From assembly GCA_037367405.1 (NCBI GenBank), contig JAZKJV010002330.1:62001-126000 (forward strand): DNA of 64,000 bases. The letters are read 5' to 3'. Origin of the DNA: Ottelia alismoides. Its lineage: Eukaryota > Streptophyta > Magnoliopsida > Alismatales > Hydrocharitaceae. The position numbers were made by a program, and so were the translations under genes. Below the pieces are notes generated by a model that made no database searches, was not told where the DNA came from, and saw nothing but the letters and a program-made list of their open reading frames with translations. Positions 24,260 through 35,583 of this stretch are shown here, piece by piece. Every line of letters begins with the position of its first letter. Positions within the stretch are counted from its first letter, which is position 1.

Positions 24260-25609
24260 GTGGTGGCGGATCATCTTTCTCGATTGGAGAACCTTGAGGA
24301 ATCTGAGTCCAGCGCACCTATCACAGAGACATTTCCAGATGAGGCGATCTTGGCTATCACCTCGCTCCCGTGGTATGCTGACATTGTGAACTATCTTGTT
24401 GCCAAGACAGTCCCACAAGGTTGGTCCAGGCAGAAGTTTGAGACTTTCCTGGCGAAGGCCAAGCTTTACCATTGGGAGGACCCCATCCTTTATCATGAAG
24501 GAGGGGACAACATCTGGAGGAGGTGCATTCCTCAAGAAGAGCAGCATAGTGTCCTCACATACTGCCACAAGCTTGAGGCAGGAGGACATCATTCTGGGAA
24601 AAGGACATCACAGAAGGTGCTTCAATCCGGCCTATGGTGGCCTACTCTCTTCAAAGATTCAGATGAGTTCGTGAAGAGATGTACTGACTGTCAGAAGATG
24701 GGAACCTATGGACAGAGAGACATGATGCCCATGCAACCCATTCACTTTTGTGAGGTTTTTGATGCATGTGGGATTGATTTCATGGGCCCATTTCCTAAGA
24801 GTTAGAGGTTTGAGCACATTTTGCTCGCTGTGGATTATGTCAGCCGATGGGTTGAGGCTATCCCCACCCGAGCTGCAGATGCTAAAACCGTGTGTAAATT
24901 TTTGAGGAAAAATATCATTTCGCGGTTCGGGGTACCTAGAGTCTTGATTTCAGACGGGGGGTCTCATTTCATCAATGACAAGGTTAGGGCCCTTACAGAC
25001 GAGTTCAACATTGACCATCGTGTCGCCACACCGTATCACCCTCAGACTAATGGTCTTGCCGAAGTATCGAACCGGGAGATAAAGACGATCCTACAGAAGG
25101 TTGTCCTCCCAGACCAAAAGGATTGGTCACAACTTTTGGACTCGGTCTTGTGGGCCTATCGGACATCCTTCAAGAATCCATTAGGGACATCTCCCTTTCG
25201 TCTCGTCTATGGCAAGCCGTGCCATTTGCCAGTGGAAATCAAGCATAAATCCTTTTGGGCAGTCACTGAGTTACTGTTAGATCCCGAGAGTATAGGAGAT
25301 CAGCAGAGAGCAGAGTTGGCAGCCCTGGAGGAACTGAGAGACACAACCTTTTCTAGCAGCCTGCAGTACAAGGAAAAAGTGAAAACATGGCACGATTCTC
25401 ACATCATCCATAAACAGTTTGAGCCAGATCAGCGCGTATGGTTGTTTGATTCCAGGCTGAAATTATTTCTAGGGAAATTGCAGAGCAAGTGGAAAGGTCC
25501 ATATGTGGTCAGGAGGATACATGACAATGGCAGTATTGACATATCTGAACCGTCATCTTCCTCTACCTTCCGTGTCAACGGTCAGCGCCTGAAACTATCT
25601 AGACCATGA
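24260..25609 (+). pseudogene. int: Integrase of element D (one internal stop)
   Basis: The zinc-binding N-terminus (YCHKLEAGGHHSG, then RCTDCQKMG) and the first catalytic Asp ([10 protein letters not shown]) are in the frame 24260-24805. A TAG at 24803-24805 replaces a Gln codon kept in C. The rest (24821-25609) carries ISDGGSHF (D45) and NGLAEVSNR (E81), again D,D(35)E, and a C-terminal GPY-type module (KWKGPYVVRR). There is no chromodomain. The terminal stop at 25607-25609 ends pol. Confidence 0.93.
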
Positions 25610-25836
25610 TCCGCCGACCGCTAACATTGCCCCCATTCTTCTGGTATGAGATGTGTTCTTTGACTCATATCATCTGCATCTCATAGATGATGATCAATTC
25701 CATCTTCCGATGTATAGATTCATCTGTCCATATCACTCTTTCATCTGTTGATTTCTTTTCTTATTTTCGTCTTTTCTTCTTTTCCTTTTCTATCTTCTTT
25801 TTGTATCAAAAAGGTGCCGCCCTTGTAGACAGTTTT

Positions 25837-26195
25837 CCATACTTAGGACGTACTTTGTCCTAAGTATAGGGGGGTGTGCACCCCAAGTTGTTCTATTATT
25901 TTTCGATCCTCTCCATTGTCTCCTCTTCTTGTCTATACTTAGGGATACCTGACCCTAAGTATAGGGGGAGACAATCTGAGTATGATCTGTTCATTCCCAC
26001 CCTTGAACCTCCTTGCGTTGTGTACAGTCTGCTATACTTAGGATTATTTGATCCTAAGTATAGGGGGACAGTCAACTTCTCATTGGTTCATTCATTTCTT
26101 TATTCTTTAGACTTGCCTATACTTAGTACGAGTTATGCCTTCTCTTTTCTCTCTGATCTATGAGGACATAGCTCAAGTTAAGTATGGGGGGGGGG
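25837..26195 (+). repeat. Stem-loop array with PPT-like arms (element D)
   Basis: Four inverted repeats. (1) 25837-25849 with 25857-25870, one imperfect position. (2) 25933-25944 with 25953-25964, perfect 12-bp arms and 8-nt loop. (3) 26032-26044 with 26051-26063, perfect 13-bp arms. (4) 26117-26125 with 26178-26187, long loop. Each 3' arm ends in (A)AGTATAG or AGTATG and runs into 5-10 Gs, the longest at 26186-26195. The arm plus G run resembles the PPT of C. Confidence 0.9.
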
Positions 26196-27395
26196 TCGTA
26201 TATACTACGTATATACTTTTTATAACTCGTACTTTCATATTTTCTTAATAATATGGCTAAGAATTCTTTAAAATCCATTAAAAACCTTAATAAAAAGGTG
26301 TTTTGTTCCTCAAATTCTTTTCTGTGTATACTGATTAATAAATCAGGTGAAAATGTTTTTTGCAAAATGTTTGAAAAATGGTTTGAAAATCTTTGTGAAA
26401 ATCTATTGAAAATTATTTTGAAAACGTTTTGTTACATGTTTTCAAACTTTGTAAAAAGGTGTGGTTTGTAAAAGTTTAGTTTCTTTGTGTGAAATAAAAA
26501 GTTTGAAAAATGATTTGCAAATGGTTTGAAAAATGGTTGCAAAAATATTTGAAAAATCTATCTATACTGTTTGAAAAACCTTTGCAAAAATGATTTTCAA
26601 ATGTGTGTACATGTTTGTAAAATTGTTTGTAAAAATTATTTTGGACTATAGTTTTCAAAATTGTTTTGAAAAAACATGTGTCAAATAAGTTTGAGGAATA
26701 TGTACATCTCACCAAAATCCACTATATATGTATAAAATTGATCACTTACCCTGTAAATTCTTAAAATCCACTTCTTGTATATATACGAAGCACTCCCGTG
26801 TACATAGTTTTCACCTAGCTTTTAGCCAAAATATTTTGTTTTCAAAAATCCCAAAAACATTTGCAAAAGTAAAAATCCAAAAACATCTGAAAAATCTTTT
26901 GAAAAATAAAAATGCATCTGCATCATCATCATCTTTTCAAAAATCCATAAAAAAGTTCAAAATCTTGAAAATTACATCACACAAATATTTTCTGCATTCT
27001 GCATCGCATTTGCATAGCATTAGTATTTTTCGGATTGAGTTTGATAGTTGAACAAGTATAAATAAAATCCGGAGATTGGAGCTTGATTGGACCTTAAAAT
27101 CTACCTAATAACAGGAACCTTATAGGAACTGGGTTTGAGGTACTTCAGGTCTAGTTGACTTAATTCTTTGAGGATCACGAGACTTGGTTCAATGGATTCT
27201 TGACTGCCTAAGTAGAGTATTTCGGAGCACACGCACGACTCTTGTTGATAATGACCTAACTTGGACACCTGCACCTTTCACATGGCTCAACTCAGTTGGA
27301 GTGGTGAGGGGATTAGATTTGTCGGTATGAGACGCACACAAGTGGAAACATTTGTCCTCCTCTAGGGAGGGAAGTGCACCCCACCCCGTCCAGTG

Positions 27396-27866
27396 ATGAG
27401 GAAGTCTAAAGACAGGAGAGTGTGGGTTGCAATAAAGCTTCAAAAGAGGGATAGTCTACTGGCTCAAGAGGAAAAACTCCTTATGTAAATGCTGTTGTGA
27501 ATAGTTTCAAAAAAAAAGTTCAGGCATGTACAAAAATAAAAAGCCTGCAAAGTATGTACAAATGTTGTAAAGCCAATAAGCAAGCTTGAGTTCCAAAGTT
27601 AAATATGTGAGCCTACAGCTGGATGACTTGACTACACTGGTCTTGCATCCCAGGATAGGTAGCTACACTGGCTACCGTCCATTCTTCTCTTCACCCCCTC
27701 CTCTTGAGTTGGTTGCAACTTGAACTTAGAAGGGAATACCCCGCTCCTCGAGGATGGAGTTATTGGATTGGGGAATTATTGGGTTGTCGTACTGGAGAAG
27801 TCAGTTTCTTTGTCATTCTAGTTGGGGAGAGCCACCATCACTTACACTGTACGAGTCAGATTCATA
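27396..27866 (+). pseudogene. Conserved short coding-like segments after integrase (element D)
   Basis: 27396-27488 is a 30-codon frame from ATG to TAA containing LQKRDSLLAQEEKLLM. 27622-27866 encodes GSYTGYRPFFSSPPPLELV and GIPRSSRMELLDWG with two stops between them. C has both blocks in the same order. The protein family is not recognised, and conserved noncoding sequence remains an alternative. Confidence 0.4.
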
Positions 27867-28113
27867 GTCGTAAGAGTTTGCGTATGAATTGAGATATTTC
27901 TGACCTGGCTATTGAGGAGACTTGGACAGAGTTTTGGGATTCTCAAGGACTGTTGGATTTCAAATTCGGTTCTCATTAAGGTTCCGCCCGCACTAAAATT
28001 CCAAGGGTCTGACTTAAGCTCCAAACTTTGATTTTGTGAAGACAAGTTTGATAATTAAACTAAATCCAGGTTCTTCTTTTTCTTTTCTTTGTTTTCTTTT
28101 CTGCACTTATTGC

Positions 28114-28132
28114 ATAAGTGTTTGTAGGGGGA
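28114..28132 (+). other. Polypurine tract region of element D
   Basis: AAGTGTTTGTAGGGGGATGA stands before the LTR start TGATGAATCC. Compared with C, which has about 26 more bases between GTTTG and TAGGGG (including AAAGTA), D seems to have lost half of the tract by deletion. Confidence 0.7.
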
Positions 28133-31100
28133 TGATGAATCCACATTTCACATCTTTATTCTATCATTTTGGCCTCAAAAACCCTACAAATGCCTATAAA
28201 TAGCATTAAATAGAGCATATTAGCATTCATGCATGTACCTGTAAATAGTGTATAAAATACTGTAATTAAAGCCAAAATTATAGACTAAATAAAAGAAAAG
28301 AAAAACAAATAAAATATTGTAAATATTTTATGACCTGAAATCCCGAGACCTAGGCATCTTGATGAATAGGTCGACCAGGAATAAAGTAGGGGGAGATAAG
28401 GGCCAGAATACCATATTCAATTCTTTATTCATTTCGGGACCTATTTGTGGTTCCACTTTTTATACATCAAATAAAGAAACTTTGTACATGAAAGTTGTAG
28501 ATAATTTTATATAGAAAAATACAAAATTGATTTCACTCAAAAATAATGTACATATAAAAAGTTATGGTCTGAATAAAAATCCAGAATCCCAAGTTCCCAG
28601 ACCCGTATCTCACAGATGAAAACTCCAAATGCATCAAACTCACCTTTAATTGTATATAGAATAAAATAAGCTATTTAATGGCGGTGGTTGCATTTGGCGG
28701 AGCTATGTTTTGAAAGTTGAGTTTTGGACCCTCATTGTATACTTATACAGATTAAAATATTCAATTTATTATTTATTCAATATTTTTGTATTTTTATAAT
28801 TTTATAAAGATTACTTGTAATATATATATTAAAATCAGACGAAAAATCCAAAAGAAATACAAAATAAAAATACATATATATCAAATACATAGGTATTATA
28901 CCTATAAACATACCTATATAATACATACTTTTATTTTATTGAATACACAAAATAATTCAGAAAAATAAAATAAAAATATAATTAAGTGTATAAAAGTATT
29001 TTATAATTTTAAAAATACTAAATAAAAATAAATAAATTAAAATCACAAAATAAAAATAAAAGAATAAAATATATAGATATTATACCTATAAGGGCTATAA
29101 AAGGTAAGTTGTAAAAATATACCTCATAAAAATAATTAAAAATCAGAATCAAATACTACATTAAATAACAAACATTTTTTATTTTATAACCAAAATTTAA
29201 TTCGTTTATCTTCTATTTTTAATTGAATTACTAATGCTTTTAGGGATTTTTCCTGATTGGTCCACGTGAACCAATCAGGAGACGGCCCCAGTTGACCCCG
29301 GTCAACTGGTCGTCCTCCCCCATGTGTGACTGTCAGAACATCGGTTTGACACCCTTTTATCGATTTTTCCAGACTTAATCTTGCTCTTTTTGAGATCGAT
29401 TTCTTCACGACTTTCCTCCCTCGATCCTTGGTCTATCACACCCTTGCGTTTTTTGGGGGAGAGGGCCGTCGATTTGTCAAATCTCCCTTGGTCTTTGGTG
29501 CCTCTTCACCACAGAGTCAAACGAAATATAACGCACACCCGACTTTCTTTTTGATTTTGAGTCCCTTCGGTCCACCCTCCTCACCTCTTTCGTGCTCCAC
29601 GCAGACCTGGAGGTGACAACTCCATTTCTGTGTCGTCAGCCAAGGCTAAGGAGGTCGGAGGCGTCTCCATTACCTCCGGCAAAGCCCGCCGTCGAGGTAC
29701 TCTCCCTCCGGTCATTGACCATTGAGGCAGTCACCATTCCCTTTAATTTTCGTTGCATTTTAATTGCATTAGTCTTAGAAGTAAAAGCCCTCAAGAAATT
29801 CTCGATTCCATCGATCACATCGACCAATCCGTTCACCTCGCCGGAGCGCACCTCCGGCCGAGCGTCGCCCTGTCGATTCCCGCCGCCATTCATCGTCCAC
29901 GGAGCCCAGGCATTTTGCCCTGGACTCTATCACCTTTTTCTTGCAGGTACGCGCACTCGAACGACCACCTGGGAGCATTTCTGATCTCGCCGGAGGTATC
30001 TGGAGCTTCAAAGCTCTGCCGCCGTCGTAGGCGAGGATCAACGCCCCTCCGACCATTTTGAAGCTTCCCGCACCTGGAGATCGCATGCAGGAAGAGATCT
30101 GGGCCATTTTGAGCTTTGAACGTCGACGAAGGAGGGCGGGGGAGGTCGCGGAAGCTCACCATCGCTGGCCTTCTTCCGTGTTCTTCCTCTAGGCCTTTTA
30201 GCCGTCGGATCAAGGGAGTCCCCCAGATCCATCGCCGACCGTCCGATCGCTTCATCGTCCAACCGTCAGATCCTGGGCTGGGATCTAATCCTGGCCCTCC
30301 ATTCGCGAAGCGTCATCGGAGCTCCTCGCGCGGACACGTGGATTAGTGGATGCATCTGAGCCGTCCGCCAGCGCCTTAGCGTGGGGTATTTTGCAACTTT
30401 TACCCCGCGCATTTTTGTATTTTCTTTTTAATCCAGAAACTTTCATTGGTGGTTTAAAATATTTTGTAATATTTATAATTAGGCCCTTGAACTTTCGATA
30501 TTTGCAAGTAGGTCCTCGGCCACGTCACCTCACGTGACCTGTTCACGTGAGGCGCGAGGCTTTTTGCAGCGAGGCCCTCGGCCGTTTGTTTATTTCGTCT
30601 AGGACCAGGAACTTTGAGTTATAGTGTAAATGTTTTGGAAATTTTGCATGTTGGCCCCTGTGTTCCTGAAAATTGCATCTAGGTCCTTCCCAAGCGCGTG
30701 CTAGTCACGCGCCCTGGTGGACATTTTGCAAAGGTACCCCCCAGGTTTGGATATTTGTGATTGGTCCTTGAAATTAAATATTCAGTGTAATATTTTGTTG
30801 GAAAATTGCGAGTGTGTCCCTGGATGTTTAACTATTTGCACATATACACCTGCCAGGCCATAAATTTTTGCTTGCTTGCTCTATTTATTTCTTGCATCAT
30901 TTTAATTATAAAAATCACCAAAAAATTCACTTAGGCTCCTGTTAACTTGCATTTCCACGCCATATATTTGCATTTGCATTTTATTGCGTTTTTATATTTA
31001 TTAAAAATAAAAAACATGACTACTATCGATCTTAGAAAATATCAAAAAAATATTAAAACACCTAGAAAAATTCCAAAAAAAATTACCTACTGTGTATTTT

Positions 31101-31907
31101 ATCATATTTTAGTGTCAATCCAAAAATCACTAAAAAATTCAAAACCAAAACCTTAAAAATTAGAAATTACCCAAAAACTTCCAAAAAATCAAAAAATCGT
31201 AGAAAATCAAAAAAATACAAACTCAAGTTCTGTAGGTTCCCTATTTTATTCTCTTTATTTTAAAATTAGTTTCCAAAAATTTTGTGGCTGTTTGATATTT
31301 TTCCATTCCTATTTTACCTTCAGCCAGAATATTACTTCACTGTTTTCCTTATTTTGACTTTTAAATATACCAAAAACATTCTAAAAAATATCTAAAAATC
31401 ACAAAAATAGTAAAAAATTATAAAAAGACCAAAAAGATTTTATTTCTGAATTTTTGAGCATTTTTACATATTTTTATAAATATTCTAGCACCTCTTTTAT
31501 TATATAATTTATATATTCCAATATTGAAAAAGAAAAATAAAATCATAAAAATTAAAAATCAAAATACAAAATTAAATAAAAAAATTAAAAAAAATTAAAA
31601 ACCCTCAAAAACATTCACATTTGCATAGTGTAGACAACACATCACCTTCACACACACACACACACACACTTGTGCATCTATCATGCCTTGCTCCCTGTGT
31701 TCGAACTCTCTACGTACTTGCACCTATACATCATTTATGTAGAGTTAAAAATAAATTTTAACTTCACATTTGCTTGTCACTTCTTGATACTTCTAGTGTT
31801 GGTTAATTGTTGATTTTAATCGGGTTCACTGAGGGTCGCAGCAGCGACACTGTTGTCTCCACCTTGTGTGAGACACTATTTAGACCCCTTGAATTTCGGT
31901 TAAATCA
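28133..31907 (+). repeat. 3' LTR of element D
   Basis: 3,775-bp counterpart of 13310-17131, with the same GC-rich core (about 29250-30370), AT-rich tail and (CA)n tract (31650-31669, slightly longer than in the 5' copy). It ends GGTTAAATCA, followed by the target duplication ATCAA and then C's reading frame. Confidence 0.95.
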
Positions 31908-31912
31908 ATCAA

Positions 31913-34184
31913 CACCGCTCTCCTCCTCATCTGATGCTCTGCAATCGTCATGGGGTTGTCGTTCAGATGAGGCACCACCGGCTGGCCTTCTACCGCTCCT
32001 AAGTTTTACAAAATCAGCATCAAATAGGGAGGAGGAAATATCATTCAAAACATCATTAGGAGTGGCGGTCTCTATAAACTGTACCTGCTCAGACTTCCTC
32101 TTCAGATTGTTCGGGTTAGGTTCAATCTGAGCGGGTATGGTGGCTTTTCCTTTGATTATCTCCCTCATTTTCTGTCGGAACTCATCCATCTCTCACCGGA
32201 AGGACGCTTGTTGGTCAATGAGTAAGCGAGCGATGTCATCAAGGGCTGGGTTCTCATAAACAGGTGCATGAGAACCAGATGGGTTTCCTCGCTGGAAATA
32301 AGGAGGAGGATGGGAATACTATTGTGGCTGCTGCTGCTGCCTCCATTGCTGTCCCTGATGGTAAGGACGAGGACCCTGCTGGAAGTGCTGCTGTTGCTGG
32401 GAGTAATGGGGTTGCTGCTGCTGGTTGCTCTGTCCACCCTGAGCTGGAGGCTGCTGCTGGGACGAGGTACCTCCGTTGGACCATCTGAATCCAGGATGAT
32501 CCCGGCGTATCCCGGGCTGCTACCGGTCATACCAAATCCCGTTGACTTCCATCAACGGCTCCTGGTCATACGGGAAAGGGGGAAGAACTGCCAGTGATTG
32601 ATCTGGCTGATACACCACCATCTTAGTGTCCTGAGATGGTGGTGACTGAGAGTAGTGTTGCTGCAACTACTGAACTGGCTCTGCCTGAATGTGGTGAACC
32701 TGGCGGTACTGTGCAGAGTGCTGGGAAGAGCTGTTGCTGCTGGGATCAGCACGTGACCTGGGATGAGACTGAGAAGCCGCCTGTGCCTCTTGGAGACACA
32801 GGATGTGGGTCTTCAGGTCACTAAGAGTCTGTGCCAATTGATCTATCTGTGTCACGCTCTGGTACTGCTTCTTTTCTATTATCTCTATGCGGTCCAATTT
32901 CTCGCTGATAATACCCATGTCAACGTCTGAAGATTCTACCTGTGCTACTACTATTGATGAAGAAATGGGTGGATCCGCATCAACCCGTGAGATCCTATGA
33001 TAGGACATGGCATGGGGTTGGGGCATCCCCTGAGCGTAGAGCCTAGTCTGGGACATCACTATAGTTTTCAGCCATCTCCTCATAGATGACCCAGACCTGG
33101 TCTTCATCCTTGGCGAAGTAAGAACCCCCACAAGAAGCGTTGACGAGCCCCTGCAGCTTTGGTGTCAGCCCACAAAAGAAGCTCTGGACAAGATTGGGCT
33201 TGGATATATCATGGTGTGTGGACACCGGTCAATGAGCTCACGGAATCGATCCCACGCCTCATTAAACTGTTATGGGGATCATGGAGAAGTTGTTGATCAG
33301 AGCTCGTGCTGAGTTGGTCTGGCCAAGTGGATAGTACTTGTTTAAGTACTCGGTCCGGAGCTGCTCCCAAGTGGTAACAAATCTCCCAAAATGCTTCAGC
33401 CAATTGGATGCTCTGTCGGCCATGGAGAAAGGGAATGTTATCATTTTGATAGTGTCCTCATCCACGTATCTGTCATGGACAGTGCTACAGATCATCTTAA
33501 ACTCCTGCAGGTGCAGATGCGACTCTTCGGTGGCTAGCCCATGGAACTTGGGCAAAAGCTGAATAGTCTGGGGGGAAGCTTGAAATCACCCAGAATTTCA
33601 GGGAGCTGAATCCATCGATGGGTCAGAGTTGCAGCAGGGTTGTGCAAATGCCTCATCGGTCGTGGCTGTCTATTTTGCTCCGGCTGATCCTCCGGGTTTT
33701 CGTCTGATCCTCCTCCAAACTCTGGAATCTCTCCACCTCCTGCTCGGTTATGCTCTCCTCTGTCGGCTCGCATCTGTGCTAATTCCTGATAGACCTCTGT
33801 CATGAATGCTCCCTGTTCCCGAATCTGACGCTGCAGCGTCTCTAGGGAGGCTAACAAGGTGTTGTTGATAGCGCCCTGATCTAAAATATAAGTAGAAATC
33901 TGGGGATGTCCATTGTTTCATCCGTCACTACTGGTCATTTTGTGGGTCTCTACAAAGGCAAAAGACCCAGACTTAGGTGCCGTAACGTTAACATGTATCT
34001 GTGTTGGCCTTGGCTCAGGTATGTCAGGACTGGTAGAAGAAGGGTGATCGAGGGGGGGCAGGGTGGTAGTGAACTCAGGTTCGGAGAGCGGGTCTGGGCT
34101 CTCCGAAACCGCCCTAGATGAATGGGGAGGAGTGCTCGATAGCGATGCTGCCAGAGGCAACCTAAGGGACCTCCTTCCCATCAT
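31913..34184 (-). pseudogene. gag: Gag of element C (5' part, before the D insertion)
   Basis: Starts MMGRRSLRLPL at 34184, parallel to D. Frames in order: 33918-34184 (ends at a stop), 33534-33857 (LASLETLQRQIREQG, RWIQLPEILGDF), a frameshift to 33262-33555 (MPKFHGLATEES, DRASNWLKHFGRF), indels, then 33043-33225 (HHDISKPNLVQSFFCGL), another shift to 32667-33131 (IISEKLDRIEIIEKK), and the Gln-rich and linker part down to 31913. The product would be the capsid precursor. There are at least four frame changes and several TAG codons. No CCHC knuckle is seen. The frame continues at 13309 on the other side of element D. Confidence 0.88.
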
Positions 34185-35562
34185 CGTGATGTGAGGATAA
34201 GTACGGATGAGATCTGGTAAGCAAACAAGATGAGAAGTCAAACCCCCAATTCACCTACTCAATACGAGCTGATGACCGTAAAGGACCGATCGTTAATCTT
34301 GTCAATTTTAAGTTAGATGATAAAACAATCTTGTAAAGCGATTAAGCGAGCTGTTAGGAACCCGATGCTCCCAAGAGACTGGCCCAATCCCAAAGCTAGA
34401 TCTTTCCCAGCCAGTACAAGTTGCAGACCGTTTACCGACTACTCGATCAACTCGCTCTGTTAAGGACATCACGGTCCGCTTCACCGGTTACCAGAGAGAT
34501 CCTCACTGGAGAACGACTAACTCTAAGACCAGTAGTCTAACGGAAGTTCAGGCGTGGCTCTATCCTAGTGTTCGGATCACTCCCTCGCTCAAGCAAATCA
34601 AACAATGAGGGGGTGACTCTCCCCAAAACAAATATTTTTAAATGAGGTGGGTTTTAGGGTCAAGTTTGTATTAGCAGTCCCAGATTTTATTGCTTTCACT
34701 TTTTATATTTTTTTTAAAGAAATAAACAACGCCTAACGAATTTTCCGATTTCTCTTTGATTAATTTGAGTCTAAGAAACAGAGGGAGGAAGTTGAAAAAG
34801 CCAATGCACTATCAAACACAATTATGCATGCAGAGATAGAAAATGCGTACCTTACTCCAGCACTCTGCATGCAATATGATCCGCGCAGAAATTTAATACA
34901 AAAATTAAACTACATATATGATGCACGAAGAAAACGACCTTAGGCGAAAGATTTCTACGCGTGAAGCACAATAGCTAATAAGTCAACAAGAGAGATCGGA
35001 GTCGGGTCTCTGATGTCGATCGGTGTCCGCCACAACGGATCCTGCCAGCGCTGTATACGGCCTCTAGCGGCACATGACCTCTCAGGTAACTTAGATTAGC
35101 TTTTTCATTATGATTTAATTAATTAAGTCCAGTTATTGATCTATAGGTGCAGGCAAATAATTAGGCTGTGACCTTAATCAATTACGTCACAATCAATATA
35201 AAAATCCTAAGTCTAGGGCCAAATTCTGCGTGAATCAAAAATAAAATAAAAATATGAGAAAACAAAATCGGCGAAAAACATCAGTGAGGTTCCCCAAGTA
35301 CACCGGCACTTGGCGAAATAGACCCCCAAAAATGTCCAAGTGTCCTAAACTAGTTCAAAAGTCCTAAATTATTACAAGTATAATTGTTCTCTCTCAAAAA
35401 TAAAAAATTCTTCTTCAATTCCCTGCTCTTCCTCCTGTGCGGGTTCTAAAAAAGTAAACTCCAAGCCGTCCAAGCAATACCTCGCATAAAAATTAAAGAG
35501 AGAAGGTCGGAAAACAATTATTATATAGAGAGACAAAATAGAAAATGACTACAAAGCCGTGC
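34185..35562 (-). other. Leader of element C
   Basis: 1.4 kb between PBS and gag, similar in places to D's leader (for example the GGGGAGAGTCAC block). No gene is supported. Confidence 0.65.
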
Positions 35563-35580
35563 TCCCCGGCAACGGTGCCA
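35563..35580 (-). other. Primer binding site of element C (tRNA-Asp type)
   Basis: The minus strand reads TGGCACCGTTGCCGGGGA, three bases after the LTR end. It matches the complement of the plant tRNA-Asp 3' end except for one G-to-A change. Confidence 0.92.
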
Positions 35581-35583
35581 TTC

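Larger units (their letters stand above)
25610..28113 (+). other. Post-integrase 3' region of element D
   Basis: Colinear with 6377-8893 of C. It contains the stem-loop array (25837-26195), an AT-rich block of TTTGAAAA-type words (about 26240-26700) and the conserved short coding-like segments (27396-27866). No intact envelope-like ORF is present. Confidence 0.75.
13310..31907 (+). mobile_element. Athila-type Ty3/gypsy retrotransposon D, nested in C
   Basis: An 18.6-kb element inserted in opposite orientation into C's gag-protease linker. The flanking 5-bp duplication is ATCAG at 13305-13309 and ATCAA at 31908-31912, with one change. LTRs are 13310-17131 and 28133-31907. It has a tRNA-Asp type PBS at 17134-17150, a gag-pol reading frame from 18894 to 25609, and a 2.5-kb 3' region before the PPT. 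The first 140 bases of the two LTRs differ at about nine positions by eye, fewer than C's LTRs, as expected for the later insertion. Gag-pol holds at least ten in-frame stops and one clear frameshift near 22310, so this copy is not autonomous. Confidence 0.96.

Noticed and set aside
25837..26195. CRISPR-like array
   Set aside because: Repeats are inverted stem-loops of uneven spacing in a plant retrotransposon, not direct repeats with unique spacers.
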